A stretch of 18,469 nt of DNA from Pseudomonadota bacterium. GTDB taxonomy: Bacteria; Pseudomonadota; Alphaproteobacteria; Acetobacterales; Acetobacteraceae. The notes below the pieces were generated by a model that had not been told where the DNA came from, made no database searches, and worked only from the letters and a program-made list of their open reading frames with translations. How positions within the stretch are numbered: the first letter of the stretch is position 1; each line of letters starts with the position of its first letter. Positions 1-6,837 of the stretch are shown in pieces. A program made the translations under genes and the position numbers. Location: contig JAJZHU010000010.1 of NCBI GenBank assembly GCA_021798375.1, positions 1 through 18,469 on the forward strand, in the 5' to 3' direction.

Positions 1-2213
1 AATTCCTGGCGGTGGACGAGATCCAGCTCTGCGCCGACCCCGATCGCGGCCATATCTTCACCGAACGCCTGCTGGCCGCGCGCGGCATGGTCGAGACCAT
101 GTTCCTCGGCGCCGAAACCATCCGCTCACTGCTGACCCACCTGGTGCCGGGGGTTGAAATCGAGACAAGGCCGCGTCTGTCGCAACTTACCTGTGTCGGC
201 GCCACCAAGCTGATCCGCCTGCCGCCACGCAGCGCCGTGGTGGCGTTTTCCGCCGCCGAGCTTTACGCCATCGCCGAAATGATCCGCCGCCGGCGCGGCG
301 GCTGCGCCGTGGTGATGGGACGCATGAGCCCGCGCACCCGCAACGCCCAGGTGGCGCTGTATCAAGACAAAGAGGTTGATTTCCTGGTCGCCACCGATGC
401 CATCGGCATGGGGTTGAACATGGATGTCGATCATGTCGCCTTCGCCGGCCTGTCGAAATTCGATGGCCACCGCCCGCGCCCATTGCTGGCCCCGGAATTG
501 GCGCAGATCGCCGGACGCGCGGGACGCGGCGCCCGCGACGGCACCTTCGGCACCACCGCCCTGTGCCCGCCGCTCGACCCCGATCAGATCGAGGCAATCG
601 AAAACCATCATTTCGAGCCGCTGCAATCGCTGGTGTGGCGCAACGACGCATTGAATTTTTCCCACATCGACCTGTTGCAGGAAAGTCTCGACGCCCCGCC
701 GCCGCAACCGGGACTGACGCGCGGCCCCAACGCCACCGACGTGGAAACCCTCGCCGCCCTGGCCCGCCAGCCCGCCGTACACGAATTGGCGCGCGGCACC
801 TCGCGGTTGAAACTGCTGTGGCAGGTCTGTCAGATCCCCGATTTCCGCAAACTCTCGGACGACAGCCACACCAGCCTGTGCGCCGAGATCTATGCCCATC
901 TGGCCAGGTCCGCCAAACTGCCCACCGATTGGTTCGCGCGCGCCATCGAACAACTCGCCCGCACCGACGGCGACATCGATACGCTGATGCAACGCCTCGC
1001 CGGGATGCGCGTGTGGTCCTATATCGCCGCCCGTGCAGATTGGGTGCGCGATGCCGCCCATTGGCAAGAGCGCGCCCGCACGGTGGAAGATCTGCTGTCG
1101 GACGCGCTGCACGAACGGCTTACCGCGCGCTTCGTCGATCGCCGCAGCGCGCTGTTGATCCGCCGGCTCGACGACCGCGAGGGCGAAAAACTTCTGTCCG
1201 CCGTCAGCCGCCAGGGCGAGGTGGTGGTGGAAGGCCACCCGGTGGGCCGCATCGACGGCTTTGCCTTCACCCCCGACGAGACGGCCATCGGCGACGAGCG
1301 CCGCTTGATGCTGCGCGCCGCCCGCAAGGCGCTGACGGATGAAATGCCCCGCCGTCTGGCCCGCTTCGTCGCCGCCGCCGACGATGAATTATCCTGGCGC
1401 CCGGATCACATGATCTGCTGGCAAGACAACCCGGTGGCGCGGCTGCGCGGCGGCGCCGCCTTGCTCACCCCGCGCATCGAGCCCTTGGCCAACGACCAAT
1501 TGACCCCCGCCGATCTGGCGCGGATTCAAGGCCGTTGCCAGGATTTTGTCGCCGTGCAGATCGAGCGCGACCTCGCCCCGCTGTTTCTGGCCTATCGCCA
1601 CGAAGCCGCGCGCCCATTGCGCGGTCCGCTGCATCTGTTGATGGAATCCGGCGGTCTGCGCCCCAACACCCCGGGCGACCCACCCCTCGCCGCCCCCACC
1701 CGCCTCGCCCTGCACGCGGTTCAGGTGACGGCGGGACGCTTTGCCATGTTCCAGCCTGCCATGCTCAAACCCGCCGCCATGGCGCGCCGCGCGGCCCTGA
1801 TCGCCATCGCGCGCAATTTGCCGATCACCCCCACACTGCCTGCCGCCGGTGTGGCGCATCTGGCGTCGCCCGCCGATTGGCCGCCCGGATTCGCCGCCCA
1901 GATCGGCTATGTCCTGCTCGGCCCGCGTTTGGTGCGGCTGGATATCGCCGAAAAACTGACCAACGAATTATTGCTGCAAAATCGCCGTTCCCCCTGGCCG
2001 GTGCCGCGCGATCTGCCGGCCCGGCTGGGGATCAAACAAGCCGACCTGCCGGCCGTGCTGCGCGCCATGGGGATGCGATTGATCGCGCCCTGCGAAGTGG
2101 CCTACGGCCCGCCCGCACCGCCCATGCATATGCGGCTGCGCGAGGCAAAAAGGGCGCCCTCTGTTACGCTCGACTCGGACCATCCATTCGCAGTGTTGCA
2201 AATTCTAGCATAA
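1..2213 (+). CDS. SUV3-like ATP-dependent RNA/DNA helicase, 5'-truncated by window start
   Basis: The reading frame is open from base 3 and its first codons read F-L-A-V-D-E-I-Q. This is helicase motif II (Walker B, DEIQ as in SUV3-type enzymes), so the Walker A region lies outside the window and the GTG at 12 is not the true start. Counting from that GTG, motif V (ATDAIGMGLN) is near residues 127-137 and motif VI (QIAGRAGRG) at 165-173. The remaining ~550 residues are the long C-terminal region typical of alphaproteobacterial members, which by family knowledge are superfamily 2 helicases; the substrate is unproven. In related genomes this gene sits directly ahead of the S4-domain gene, ferredoxin and carD. 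Here an AT-rich 777-base interval separates them. The C-terminal end (HPFAVLQILA) looks intact, so the insert lies just beyond the stop. Family assignment is confident; cellular role is not. Confidence 0.9.
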   Translation, partial: FLAVDEIQLCADPDRGHIFTERLLAARGMVETMFLGAETIRSLLTHLVPGVEIETRPRLSQLTCVGATKLIRLPPRSAVVAFSAAELYAIAEMIRRRRGGCAVVMGRMSPRTRNAQVALYQDKEVDFLVATDAIGMGLNMDVDHVAFAGLSKFDGHRPRPLLAPELAQIAGRAGRGARDGTFGTTALCPPLDPDQIEAIENHHFEPLQSLVWRNDALNFSHIDLLQESLDAPPPQPGLTRGPNATDVETLAALARQPAVHELARGTSRLKLLWQVCQIPDFRKLSDDSHTSLCAEIYAHLARSAKLPTDWFARAIEQLARTDGDIDTLMQRLAGMRVWSYIAARADWVRDAAHWQERARTVEDLLSDALHERLTARFVDRRSALLIRRLDDREGEKLLSAVSRQGEVVVEGHPVGRIDGFAFTPDETAIGDERRLMLRAARKALTDEMPRRLARFVAAADDELSWRPDHMICWQDNPVARLRGGAALLTPRIEPLANDQLTPADLARIQGRCQDFVAVQIERDLAPLFLAYRHEAARPLRGPLHLLMESGGLRPNTPGDPPLAAPTRLALHAVQVTAGRFAMFQPAMLKPAAMARRAALIAIARNLPITPTLPAAGVAHLASPADWPPGFAAQIGYVLLGPRLVRLDIAEKLTNELLLQNRRSPWPVPRDLPARLGIKQADLPAVLRAMGMRLIAPCEVAYGPPAPPMHMRLREAKRAPSVTLDSDHPFAVLQILA

Positions 2214-2246
2214 ATTCCAATTTCTATGACACAAAACGTAAAGTGA

Positions 2247-2276
2247 TTGACATAGCGCAAATAAATTTTCACTAAT
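2247..2276 (+). promoter_or_regulatory. sigma70-like promoter candidate
   Basis: A perfect -35 hexamer TTGACA (2247-2252) is followed after 18 bases by ACTAAT (2271-2276), matching TATAAT at the last four positions. Transcription would start near 2283 and cover the hairpin and palindrome upstream of the 70-residue ORF. This is a prediction from consensus only. Confidence 0.4.
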
Positions 2277-2308
2277 ACACCTTAATACGAATGTATGCTT
2301 ATCGAAAC

Positions 2309-2339
2309 GAAGCACCGCGTCAGCGACGCGGCGATCTTC
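2309..2339. other. Stable GC-rich hairpin
   Basis: CCGCGTC (2315-2321) and GACGCGG (2325-2331) form a perfect 7-bp stem with an AGC loop. It is extended across an internal loop by GAAG (2309-2312) pairing with CTTC (2336-2339). No T-run follows (the next bases are ATAAAAATTTTATAAAA), so it is a poor intrinsic terminator. It may be a structured leader, an sRNA fold or a weak helicase transcript end. Confidence 0.5.
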
Positions 2340-2389
2340 ATAAAAATTTTATAAAACAAGCGTTTATAGACGATGACATCTTCACAATC

Positions 2390-2405
2390 CGCTTCAATTG
2401 AAGCG
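2390..2405. promoter_or_regulatory. Perfect 16-bp palindrome, possible operator
   Basis: CGCTTCAATTGAAGCG reads identically on both strands with no spacer. A no-loop dyad of this size in an AT-rich intergenic tract is more suggestive of a dimeric DNA-binding protein site than of an RNA hairpin. No cognate regulator can be named, and a dyad of this length can also arise by chance in 18 kb. Confidence 0.35.
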
Positions 2406-2553
2406 CCAAATCACTTTAGTTCCAGTATCGACGCTACCAGACCGCAGCGAAAATTCCCAAATCTGCGTTTTATTGACCTTTTTTTGACGATTTAAATGCA
2501 AGTTTACTCGTTCCGTCTGTTCTTACTGTATCAATGGAGCTTGAAATAACGTC

Positions 2554-2766
2554 ATGGCCGCACACACTCACGAAATTTTGGTGGACGATCAAATCACGGA
2601 ACTCAATTCAGCGATCCGTCGCTTGTTAATTCGGGTTGAAGAAGCCCAACGATCGGGCGATCGGCAGAGCGCTGAGTTCACTATTAATCGGATATATGCT
2701 ATTTACGACTGGATTGAATGTGGCCTAGCAGCCGCAATCTCTCCGCAACTCGGGGCTAGCTTCTAA
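2554..2766 (+). CDS. Hypothetical 70-residue protein
   Basis: I do not recognise this protein. It is small, acidic to neutral and mostly helix-compatible: residues 10-35 (QITELNSAIRRLLIRVEEAQ) look like an amphipathic helix with heptad-like leucine/isoleucine spacing. A second helical part carries aromatic residues (IYAIYDWIE, ~47-55). There is no signal peptide and no clear membrane span or cysteine motif. The ATG at 2554 has GGAG at 2537-2540, a spacing of 13 bases, which is longer than ideal. It stands alone inside an AT-rich insert between the helicase and the S4-protein gene, with codon composition unlike either neighbour, suggesting acquired DNA. A coiled-coil dimer, small regulator or orphan is possible. 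It is real coding sequence with moderate probability only. Confidence 0.5.
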   Translation: MAAHTHEILVDDQITELNSAIRRLLIRVEEAQRSGDRQSAEFTINRIYAIYDWIECGLAAAISPQLGASF

Positions 2767-2832
2767 GAATACTAATTTTTAGCTCGGCCAAGCTCGCCAT
2801 TAACCATCTGATTTGTAAATCTTTGTGACGGA

Positions 2833-2847
2833 CCTTTGTATCAAAGG
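2833..2847 (+). promoter_or_regulatory. Hairpin that would pair with a Shine-Dalgarno sequence
   Basis: CCTTTG (2833-2838) and CAAAGG (2842-2847) form a perfect 6-bp stem with a TAT loop. The 3' arm contains AAAGGA (2843-2848), positioned 7 bases before the ATG of a 9-codon mini-ORF at 2856. If the mini-ORF is translated, this stem would hide its ribosome-binding site. This is seen in sequence; function is inferred. Confidence 0.35.
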
Positions 2848-2855
2848 ACGCAAGG

Positions 2856-2885
2856 ATGAAGAAGCATCGCGCATTCAGCTTCTAA
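2856..2885 (+). CDS. Possible 9-residue leader peptide (MKKHRAFSF)
   Basis: ATG at 2856 is followed by eight sense codons and TAA, encoding a basic peptide MKKHRAFSF. It has a plausible Shine-Dalgarno (AAAGGA, spacing 7) that is buried in the hairpin at 2833-2847. It lies about 105 bases ahead of the S4-protein gene. A leader peptide controlling that operon is conceivable, but nine codons can occur by chance, and no attenuator with a T-run is evident downstream. Confidence 0.2.
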   Translation: MKKHRAFSF

Positions 2886-2890
2886 TCCAT

Positions 2891-2920
2891 TTGACCTAAA
2901 TTGCACGATGCCGCCCTAAT
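2891..2920 (+). promoter_or_regulatory. Promoter candidate for the S4-protein/fdxA operon
   Basis: TTGACC (2891-2896), an 18-base spacer and CCTAAT (2915-2920) make a sigma70-like site about 70 bases ahead of the S4-protein ATG. The -10 overlaps a short dyad GCCC-TAAT-GGGC (2913-2924) that could act as an operator. The insert has separated this operon from the helicase, so a local promoter is expected. Confidence 0.35.
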
Positions 2921-2990
2921 GGGCAATTGTTTTGCTTCTTTCTAAAAAAGATAAGGATTCCCTTTTCCTTCCCCTAACCCCAGCACCCTG

Positions 2991-3332
2991 ATGGAAGACC
3001 AAAACTGGCAACGGCTGGATAAATTTCTCTGGCACGCCCGCGTGATGAAGTCGCGCGGCGACTGCGCTGGCCTGGTGCAACAGGGCCGGATCCGCATCAA
3101 TCGCCAACTCACCGACAAACCGCACACCAAACTGCGGGTGGGCGATGTGCTCAGCTTTGTCCTGCGAGACGAAATCAAGGTGTGGCGGATCGTGAAACTG
3201 GCCCAGCGTCGCGGCCCGGCCACCGAGGCGCGAACTCTTTATGACGAAATCCCCGATCCGGCATCTTGCGCTGATCCCGCTTCACCGGCATATCCCTCTC
3301 AGAATTTTTCACCGCCGGGAGACCAGCAATGA
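2991..3332 (+). CDS. S4-domain RNA-binding protein, Hsp15/HslR-like
   Basis: This 113-residue protein opens with an S4 RNA-binding domain (about residues 8-56: [15 protein letters not shown] through LRVGDVLSF), the signature of the Hsp15/HslR family. In E. coli Hsp15 binds 50S subunits carrying stalled nascent chains; whether this homologue does the same is inference. The C-terminal tail from about residue 80 is proline-rich and probably disordered. The start ATG at 2991 is the only usable start in frame after a stop at 2952, and it has no clear Shine-Dalgarno, so initiation may be weak or aided by leader structure. The stop overlaps the fdxA start (ATGA at 3329-3332), indicating translational coupling. 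The order S4 protein, fdxA, carD is widespread in Alphaproteobacteria. Confidence 0.85.
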   Translation: MEDQNWQRLDKFLWHARVMKSRGDCAGLVQQGRIRINRQLTDKPHTKLRVGDVLSFVLRDEIKVWRIVKLAQRRGPATEARTLYDEIPDPASCADPASPAYPSQNFSPPGDQQ

Positions 3333-3661
3333 CCTACGTGGTCACCGAGAACTGCATCAAGTGCAAATTTATGGATTGCGTCGAAGTATGTCCGGTGGAT
3401 TGCTTCTATGTCGGCGAGAATATGCTGGTGATCAATCCCGATGAATGCATCGATTGCGGCGTGTGCGAGCCCGAATGCCCGGCGGAAGCGATTTTGCCGG
3501 ACAGCGACGATCGCTCTGGCGCCTGGATCGAAACCAACCGCAAATTCGCCGCCAGTTGGCCCAATATCACCCGCAAGGGCGAACCCCCGGCCGACGCGCA
3601 GGAATGGAACGGCAAGCCGAACAAGGCCGATCTGCTCTCGCCCGAACCCGGCCAGGAGTAA
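3329..3661 (+). CDS. fdxA: 7Fe-8S ferredoxin (FdxA, Azotobacter FdI type)
   Basis: This 110-residue ferredoxin has the first cluster pattern C9-x2-C12-x4-C17-x3-C21-P and free C25, then C40-x2-C43-x2-C46-x3-C50. By alignment with Azotobacter vinelandii ferredoxin I, C9, C17 and C50 hold the [3Fe-4S] cluster and C21, C40, C43 and C46 hold the [4Fe-4S] cluster. C12 and C25 correspond to the non-ligand cysteines. The C-terminal extension (WPNIT..., ~77 onward) is also characteristic of this type. It is a cytosolic low-potential electron carrier; its partner is not shown by context. The start overlaps the S4-gene stop by 4 bases. It is followed by a 148-base gap rich in dyads before carD. Confidence 0.95.
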   Translation: MTYVVTENCIKCKFMDCVEVCPVDCFYVGENMLVINPDECIDCGVCEPECPAEAILPDSDDRSGAWIETNRKFAASWPNITRKGEPPADAQEWNGKPNKADLLSPEPGQE

Positions 3662-3701
3662 AAACCGGCGCCGCCCTAAAAATTACACGGAATTCATCTT
3701 T

Positions 3702-3743
3702 CGCGGTAGCACAATCCCTGCCGCGGAAGCTGTTTTTGTGCTA
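3702..3743 (+). promoter_or_regulatory. Mutually exclusive hairpins between fdxA and carD
   Basis: TAGCACAA (3707-3714) pairs perfectly with TTGTGCTA (3736-3743) across 21 bases. CGCGG (3702-3706) pairs perfectly with CCGCG (3721-3725), which sits in the first stem's loop. The two stems interleave, so they compete unless a pseudoknot forms. This lies just after fdxA and 70-100 bases ahead of carD. It could be an fdxA transcript end or a regulated leader for carD; no canonical T-tail follows. Confidence 0.35.
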
Positions 3744-3809
3744 GAAGCCCCGACCCTTCGAGCCTCCTTTGGGGATTGAAGGACCAGTCAAGTAAGGATT
3801 CTTGCGACC

Positions 3810-4385
3810 GTGACCGATGAACTGGCGCCCGCCGCGCTGCAAGACCAAGACGATAATTCCGCCCTCAAACCTGTCCCCAAGCCCGTTCCGGTCAAACCCG
3901 AACGGTTCGAGGAAGGCGACCATGTGGTCTATCCCACCCACGGCGTGGGCAAAGTGGAGCGCATCGCCACCGAAGAAATCGCCGGCCACAAGCTGGAACT
4001 GATCCACATCACCTTTGAAGAAAACCGCATGACCTTGCGGGTGCCGGTGGCCAAGGCCCGCAGTGCCGGTTTGCGCAAGCTCGCCACCCGCAAATTATTC
4101 GACGACGCGCTGACCGTGCTGAAGGGCCGTGCGCGCATCAAACGCACCATGTGGTCGCGCCGGGCGCAGGAATACGAGGCCAAGATCAACTCGGGCGACC
4201 CGCTGGCCATCGCCGAAGTGGTGCGCGATCTGCACCGCAACGCCGGCCAGCCGGATCAAAGTTTCTCGGAACGGCAAATCTACGAAGCCGCCATGGATCG
4301 CCTGGCCGCCGAACTCGGCGCGCTCGACAAAACCGACAAGCCAACAGCCTTGGCAAAACTGGTGGATTTTCTAAAGACGGTTTAA
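3810..4385 (+). CDS. carD: CarD/CdnL-family RNA polymerase-binding transcription regulator
   Basis: This 191-residue protein has the CarD_CdnL_TRCF domain starting near residue 31 (RFEEGDHVVYPTHGVGKVERI), the Tudor-like RNA-polymerase-beta-binding module. It continues to about residue 90 and is followed by the helical DNA-contacting part (RRKLFDDALTVLKGRARIKR..WSRRAQEY...). CdnL proteins stabilise open complexes at housekeeping and rRNA promoters; in Alphaproteobacteria they influence growth and anabolic gene expression. GTG at 3810 is chosen because AAGGA (3794-3798) lies 11 bases upstream and no other in-frame start is as well placed. The first 30 residues are a variable proline-rich lead. 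It is transcribed alone or by read-through from fdxA, and ends at a strong terminator. Confidence 0.93.
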   Translation: MTDELAPAALQDQDDNSALKPVPKPVPVKPERFEEGDHVVYPTHGVGKVERIATEEIAGHKLELIHITFEENRMTLRVPVAKARSAGLRKLATRKLFDDALTVLKGRARIKRTMWSRRAQEYEAKINSGDPLAIAEVVRDLHRNAGQPDQSFSERQIYEAAMDRLAAELGALDKTDKPTALAKLVDFLKTV

Positions 4386-4396
4386 GCCAAACGCAC

Positions 4397-4431
4397 AACC
4401 GCGGCCCATGCGCGATCCGGGCCGCGGTTTT
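4397..4431 (+). terminator. Rho-independent terminator of carD
   Basis: AACCGCGGCCC (4397-4407) pairs perfectly with GGGCCGCGGTT (4419-4429) over 11 bp, loop ATGCGCGATCC, then TTTT (4428-4431). It is just after the carD stop. The opposite strand lacks a T-run after the stem, so it serves carD rather than the convergent ispDF. Confidence 0.9.
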
Positions 4432-4489
4432 ACCAATGCCGGGCCGCCCAACGCCAAAGTCACGCGAGTCGCCGTGAACAATCCATCAA

Positions 4490-5623
4490 TCACTCCGGCA
4501 ACATCACCACCACTGCGGCCTGTGCTGCAATCCCCTCGCCGCGCCCGGTGAAACCAAGACGTTCCGTCGTGGTCGCCTTCACCGAAACACGGGACACAGG
4601 AATATCCAACAGTTCGGCCAGCCGCGCCCGCATTTTTTCGGCGTGCGGCGAGATTTTGGGCCGTTCGCAGATCAGCGTCACATCCACATTCACCACAAAC
4701 CCATCGCGCTTGCGCACCAGCGCGGCGGCATGGCTTAGAAACCGCGCGCTGTCGGCATCTTTCCAGGTGTTTTCACTGGGAGGAAAATGCCGCCCGATGT
4801 CGCCTTCGGCCATCGCTCCATAGATGGCGTCGCACAGCGCATGAATCCCCACATCGGCATCCGAATGGCCGGCAAGTCCCAACTCGAACGGCACATCCAC
4901 CCCGCACAGCATCAATTTGCGGTCGGGGCCAAGCACATGAACATCATAGCCGGTGCCGATATGGGGCAATCTCTGGGTCATCAACAATTGTTCCATGCGG
5001 GAAAAATCGGCGGGATAGGTGATCTTGAAATTGTCGTCCGAGCCCGGCGTGAGCGCAACCCCAAGCCCGGCTTGTTCAAACAAATACGCATCGTCGGTGG
5101 CAAGACCCGTGTCATCGGCGCGATGCAGATCGAGCAAGGTTTGAAACCGGAACGCCTGCGGTGTCTGCACCCGGAACAGATCATCGCGGGGCACCGTTGC
5201 CGCCACCATGCCCCCATCGCCGCGCTTGAGCGTATCGGCCACCGGCACGGCCGGGATCACCGCGTCGGCGCGCGCCAAAGCCGCGATCAGGCCTTCGATC
5301 ATCGCGGCGGGCGCAAACGGCCGCGCCGCGTCATGCACCAATACAAAATCGGGGGCAAAGGGCACCAATGCCTCCAGCCCGGCACGCACGCTGGCCTGGC
5401 GCGTGGCGCCGCCGGGCACCGGCGGAAGATGCGCAATCTCGCCCAAAGCGGCATCAATCGCCGCGGCGTCGCCCACGGGTTGCAAAAATCTCACATGCGG
5501 CAACAACGCCAAAGCAGCCCAGGCAATCACCGGACGGCCACCCAACATCATGAATTGTTTGGGGATTTCTCCCCCAAATCGACTTGCGCTGCCCGCGGCA
5601 ACAAGGATTGCGGCAATTTTCAT
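4490..5623 (-). CDS. ispDF: Bifunctional IspD-IspF enzyme of the MEP isoprenoid pathway
   Basis: This 377-residue fusion carries out two MEP-pathway steps: MEP cytidylyltransferase (IspD) and 2-C-methyl-D-erythritol 2,4-cyclodiphosphate synthase (IspF). The N-terminal half has the CTP-binding loop [12 protein letters not shown]...PKQ (7-23) and the conserved HDAARPF (98-103). The IspF half begins at about 219 with HIGTGYDVH; the zinc ligands are D227, H229 and H261, with GHSDAD at 252-257 and [17 protein letters not shown] near 349-365. IspDF fusions are typical of Alphaproteobacteria. The ATG at 5623 ([11 protein letters not shown]) matches the usual family start; a longer frame from GTG at 5680 would add 19 unconserved residues and is rejected. 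It is divergent from dusB across 62 bases and convergent with carD. Confidence 0.95.
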   Translation of the reverse strand: MKIAAILVAAGSASRFGGEIPKQFMMLGGRPVIAWAALALLPHVRFLQPVGDAAAIDAALGEIAHLPPVPGGATRQASVRAGLEALVPFAPDFVLVHDAARPFAPAAMIEGLIAALARADAVIPAVPVADTLKRGDGGMVAATVPRDDLFRVQTPQAFRFQTLLDLHRADDTGLATDDAYLFEQAGLGVALTPGSDDNFKITYPADFSRMEQLLMTQRLPHIGTGYDVHVLGPDRKLMLCGVDVPFELGLAGHSDADVGIHALCDAIYGAMAEGDIGRHFPPSENTWKDADSARFLSHAAALVRKRDGFVVNVDVTLICERPKISPHAEKMRARLAELLDIPVSRVSVKATTTERLGFTGRGEGIAAQAAVVVMLPE

Positions 5624-5685
5624 ACGGCAGAATTGCAACGTGCCGGATTGCGCGTCAACCACTTGATCGGCTATTTGCACAAATC

Positions 5686-6837
5686 ATGGGCAGCAATCAC
5701 GCCATTCACACCAAGCTTCACACGGATGACACTTCCACCGCCCGGCTCCCCGCCGGGCCTGCCGGAATTTTACCACCTATCGACCTGGCCCCGATTGATC
5801 TTGGCGGCGTGGTCATCGCAACCCCGGTCATATTGGCGCCGCTGTCGGGCGTCACCGATCTGCCGTTCCGGCGTTTGGTCAAACAACATGGCGTCGGGCT
5901 GGTGGTTTCGGAAATGATCGCCAGTTGGGCGATGGTGCATGAAAATCGCGCCACCTTGCGCATGGCCGAGGTCGATGACGGCAACGGCCCCAACGCCGTG
6001 CAACTGGCCGGTTGCGACCCCGCCGCGATGGCCGAGGCAGCCAAAATCGCCGCCGGCAAGGGGGCCGATCTGATCGACATCAATTTCGGCTGTCCGGTGA
6101 AAAAAGTCGCCGTGGGGCAAATGGCCGGTTCCGCCCTGATGCGTGACGAAATCCTGGCCGGCCGCCTGCTCGAAGCCACTGTCAGGGCGGTGCGCGTGCC
6201 GGTCACGCTGAAGATGCGCATGGGATGGGATCACAACAGCCTGAACGCGCCCGCATTGGCCCGAATCGCCGAAAGCGCGGGCATTCGCATGGTCACCATC
6301 CATGGCCGCACCCGTCAGCAATTCTATCACGGCGCCGCCGATTGGGGCTTTGTGCGCCAGGTGAAAGACGCCGTGCGCCTGCCGGTGATCGTCAATGGCG
6401 ACATCATCAGCGAAGACGCGGCGTTGAACGCTTTGCTGCAATCGGGCGCCGACGGGGTGATGATCGGGCGCGGCTCCTATGGCCGCCCCTGGTTTTTGCA
6501 TCAGGTGGCGCATTTCCTCGCCACGGGACATAAGCTCGCAGCCCCCGGCCTGGAAGCGCAGAAGCAAATCCTGCTCGATCATTACGCCGCCATACGCGAA
6601 CATTTCGGTGAAAATGCCGGCGTACGGCTCGCCCGCAAGCATCTGGCCTGGTATTCGCGGGGCTTGCGCGGCTCGGCCGATTTCCGCGCCACCATCAACC
6701 GGCTGGCCGAAAGCGCGGATGTGCTGACACAGATCGATCGTTTCTATGATCCGCTGATCACCGCCGGCGCGGTGCGGATCGAACCCACCGCCCCCGATCA
6801 AGAAGACACCTCCAACCTGGAGCAGGCAGCAGCATGA
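5686..6837 (+). CDS. dusB: tRNA-dihydrouridine synthase DusB (NifR3)
   Basis: This 383-residue FMN-dependent enzyme reduces uridine to dihydrouridine in the tRNA D-loop. The TIM barrel shows [19 protein letters not shown] (FMN/substrate entry), QLAGCDP, the catalytic cysteine C136 in [22 protein letters not shown] and [10 protein letters not shown] (phosphate binding). It is the first gene of the ntr operon, as in other Alphaproteobacteria where the old name nifR3 comes from. The ATG at 5686 is chosen; its Shine-Dalgarno is weak, and the frame runs further upstream only across the ispDF start region. The ~38 residues ahead of the barrel are a variable, probably disordered lead. The stop overlaps the ntrB start by ATGA, implying coupling. 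Confidence 0.93.
   Translation: MGSNHAIHTKLHTDDTSTARLPAGPAGILPPIDLAPIDLGGVVIATPVILAPLSGVTDLPFRRLVKQHGVGLVVSEMIASWAMVHENRATLRMAEVDDGNGPNAVQLAGCDPAAMAEAAKIAAGKGADLIDINFGCPVKKVAVGQMAGSALMRDEILAGRLLEATVRAVRVPVTLKMRMGWDHNSLNAPALARIAESAGIRMVTIHGRTRQQFYHGAADWGFVRQVKDAVRLPVIVNGDIISEDAALNALLQSGADGVMIGRGSYGRPWFLHQVAHFLATGHKLAAPGLEAQKQILLDHYAAIREHFGENAGVRLARKHLAWYSRGLRGSADFRATINRLAESADVLTQIDRFYDPLITAGAVRIEPTAPDQEDTSNLEQAAA

Larger units (their letters stand above)
2214..2553. other. AT-rich gene-free interval with dyads and promoter-like sites
   Basis: This 340-base stretch is strikingly AT-rich beside GC-rich neighbours. It contains no convincing ORF, tRNA or IS end. What it does contain is a TTGACA promoter-like site (2247-2276), a GC-rich hairpin (2309-2339), a small AT dyad (2340-2352, ATAAAA-A-TTTTAT), a perfect 16-bp palindrome (2390-2405), and a 5-bp stem CGCAG/CTGCG (2443-2447/2463-2467) followed by TTTTATT. 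It could be the leader and control region of the downstream 70-residue ORF, an uncharacterised small RNA locus, or decayed inserted DNA. Sequence alone does not decide. Confidence 0.6.

Noticed and set aside
126..1238. 370-residue antisense ORF over the helicase
   Set aside because: It is the shadow of helicase motifs V and VI, with no features of its own.
2810..2821. GATTT-GT-AAATC dyad
   Set aside because: It is short, and a two-base loop cannot fold as a simple hairpin; likely chance in AT-rich DNA.
2214..2990. tRNA, IS element or CRISPR in the AT-rich insert
   Set aside because: No T-loop consensus, no transposase or terminal inverted repeats, and no regularly spaced direct repeats are seen.
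5624..5680. 19-residue N-terminal extension of IspDF from GTG
   Set aside because: The family starts at [11 protein letters not shown]; the extension is unconserved and would reach to within 5 bases of the dusB start.
5624..5685. Sigma54 (GG-N10-GC) promoter in the ispDF/dusB divergent spacer
   Set aside because: GGCAC-like strings are present but the spacing to GC does not fit on either strand; no confident sigma70 match was found either.
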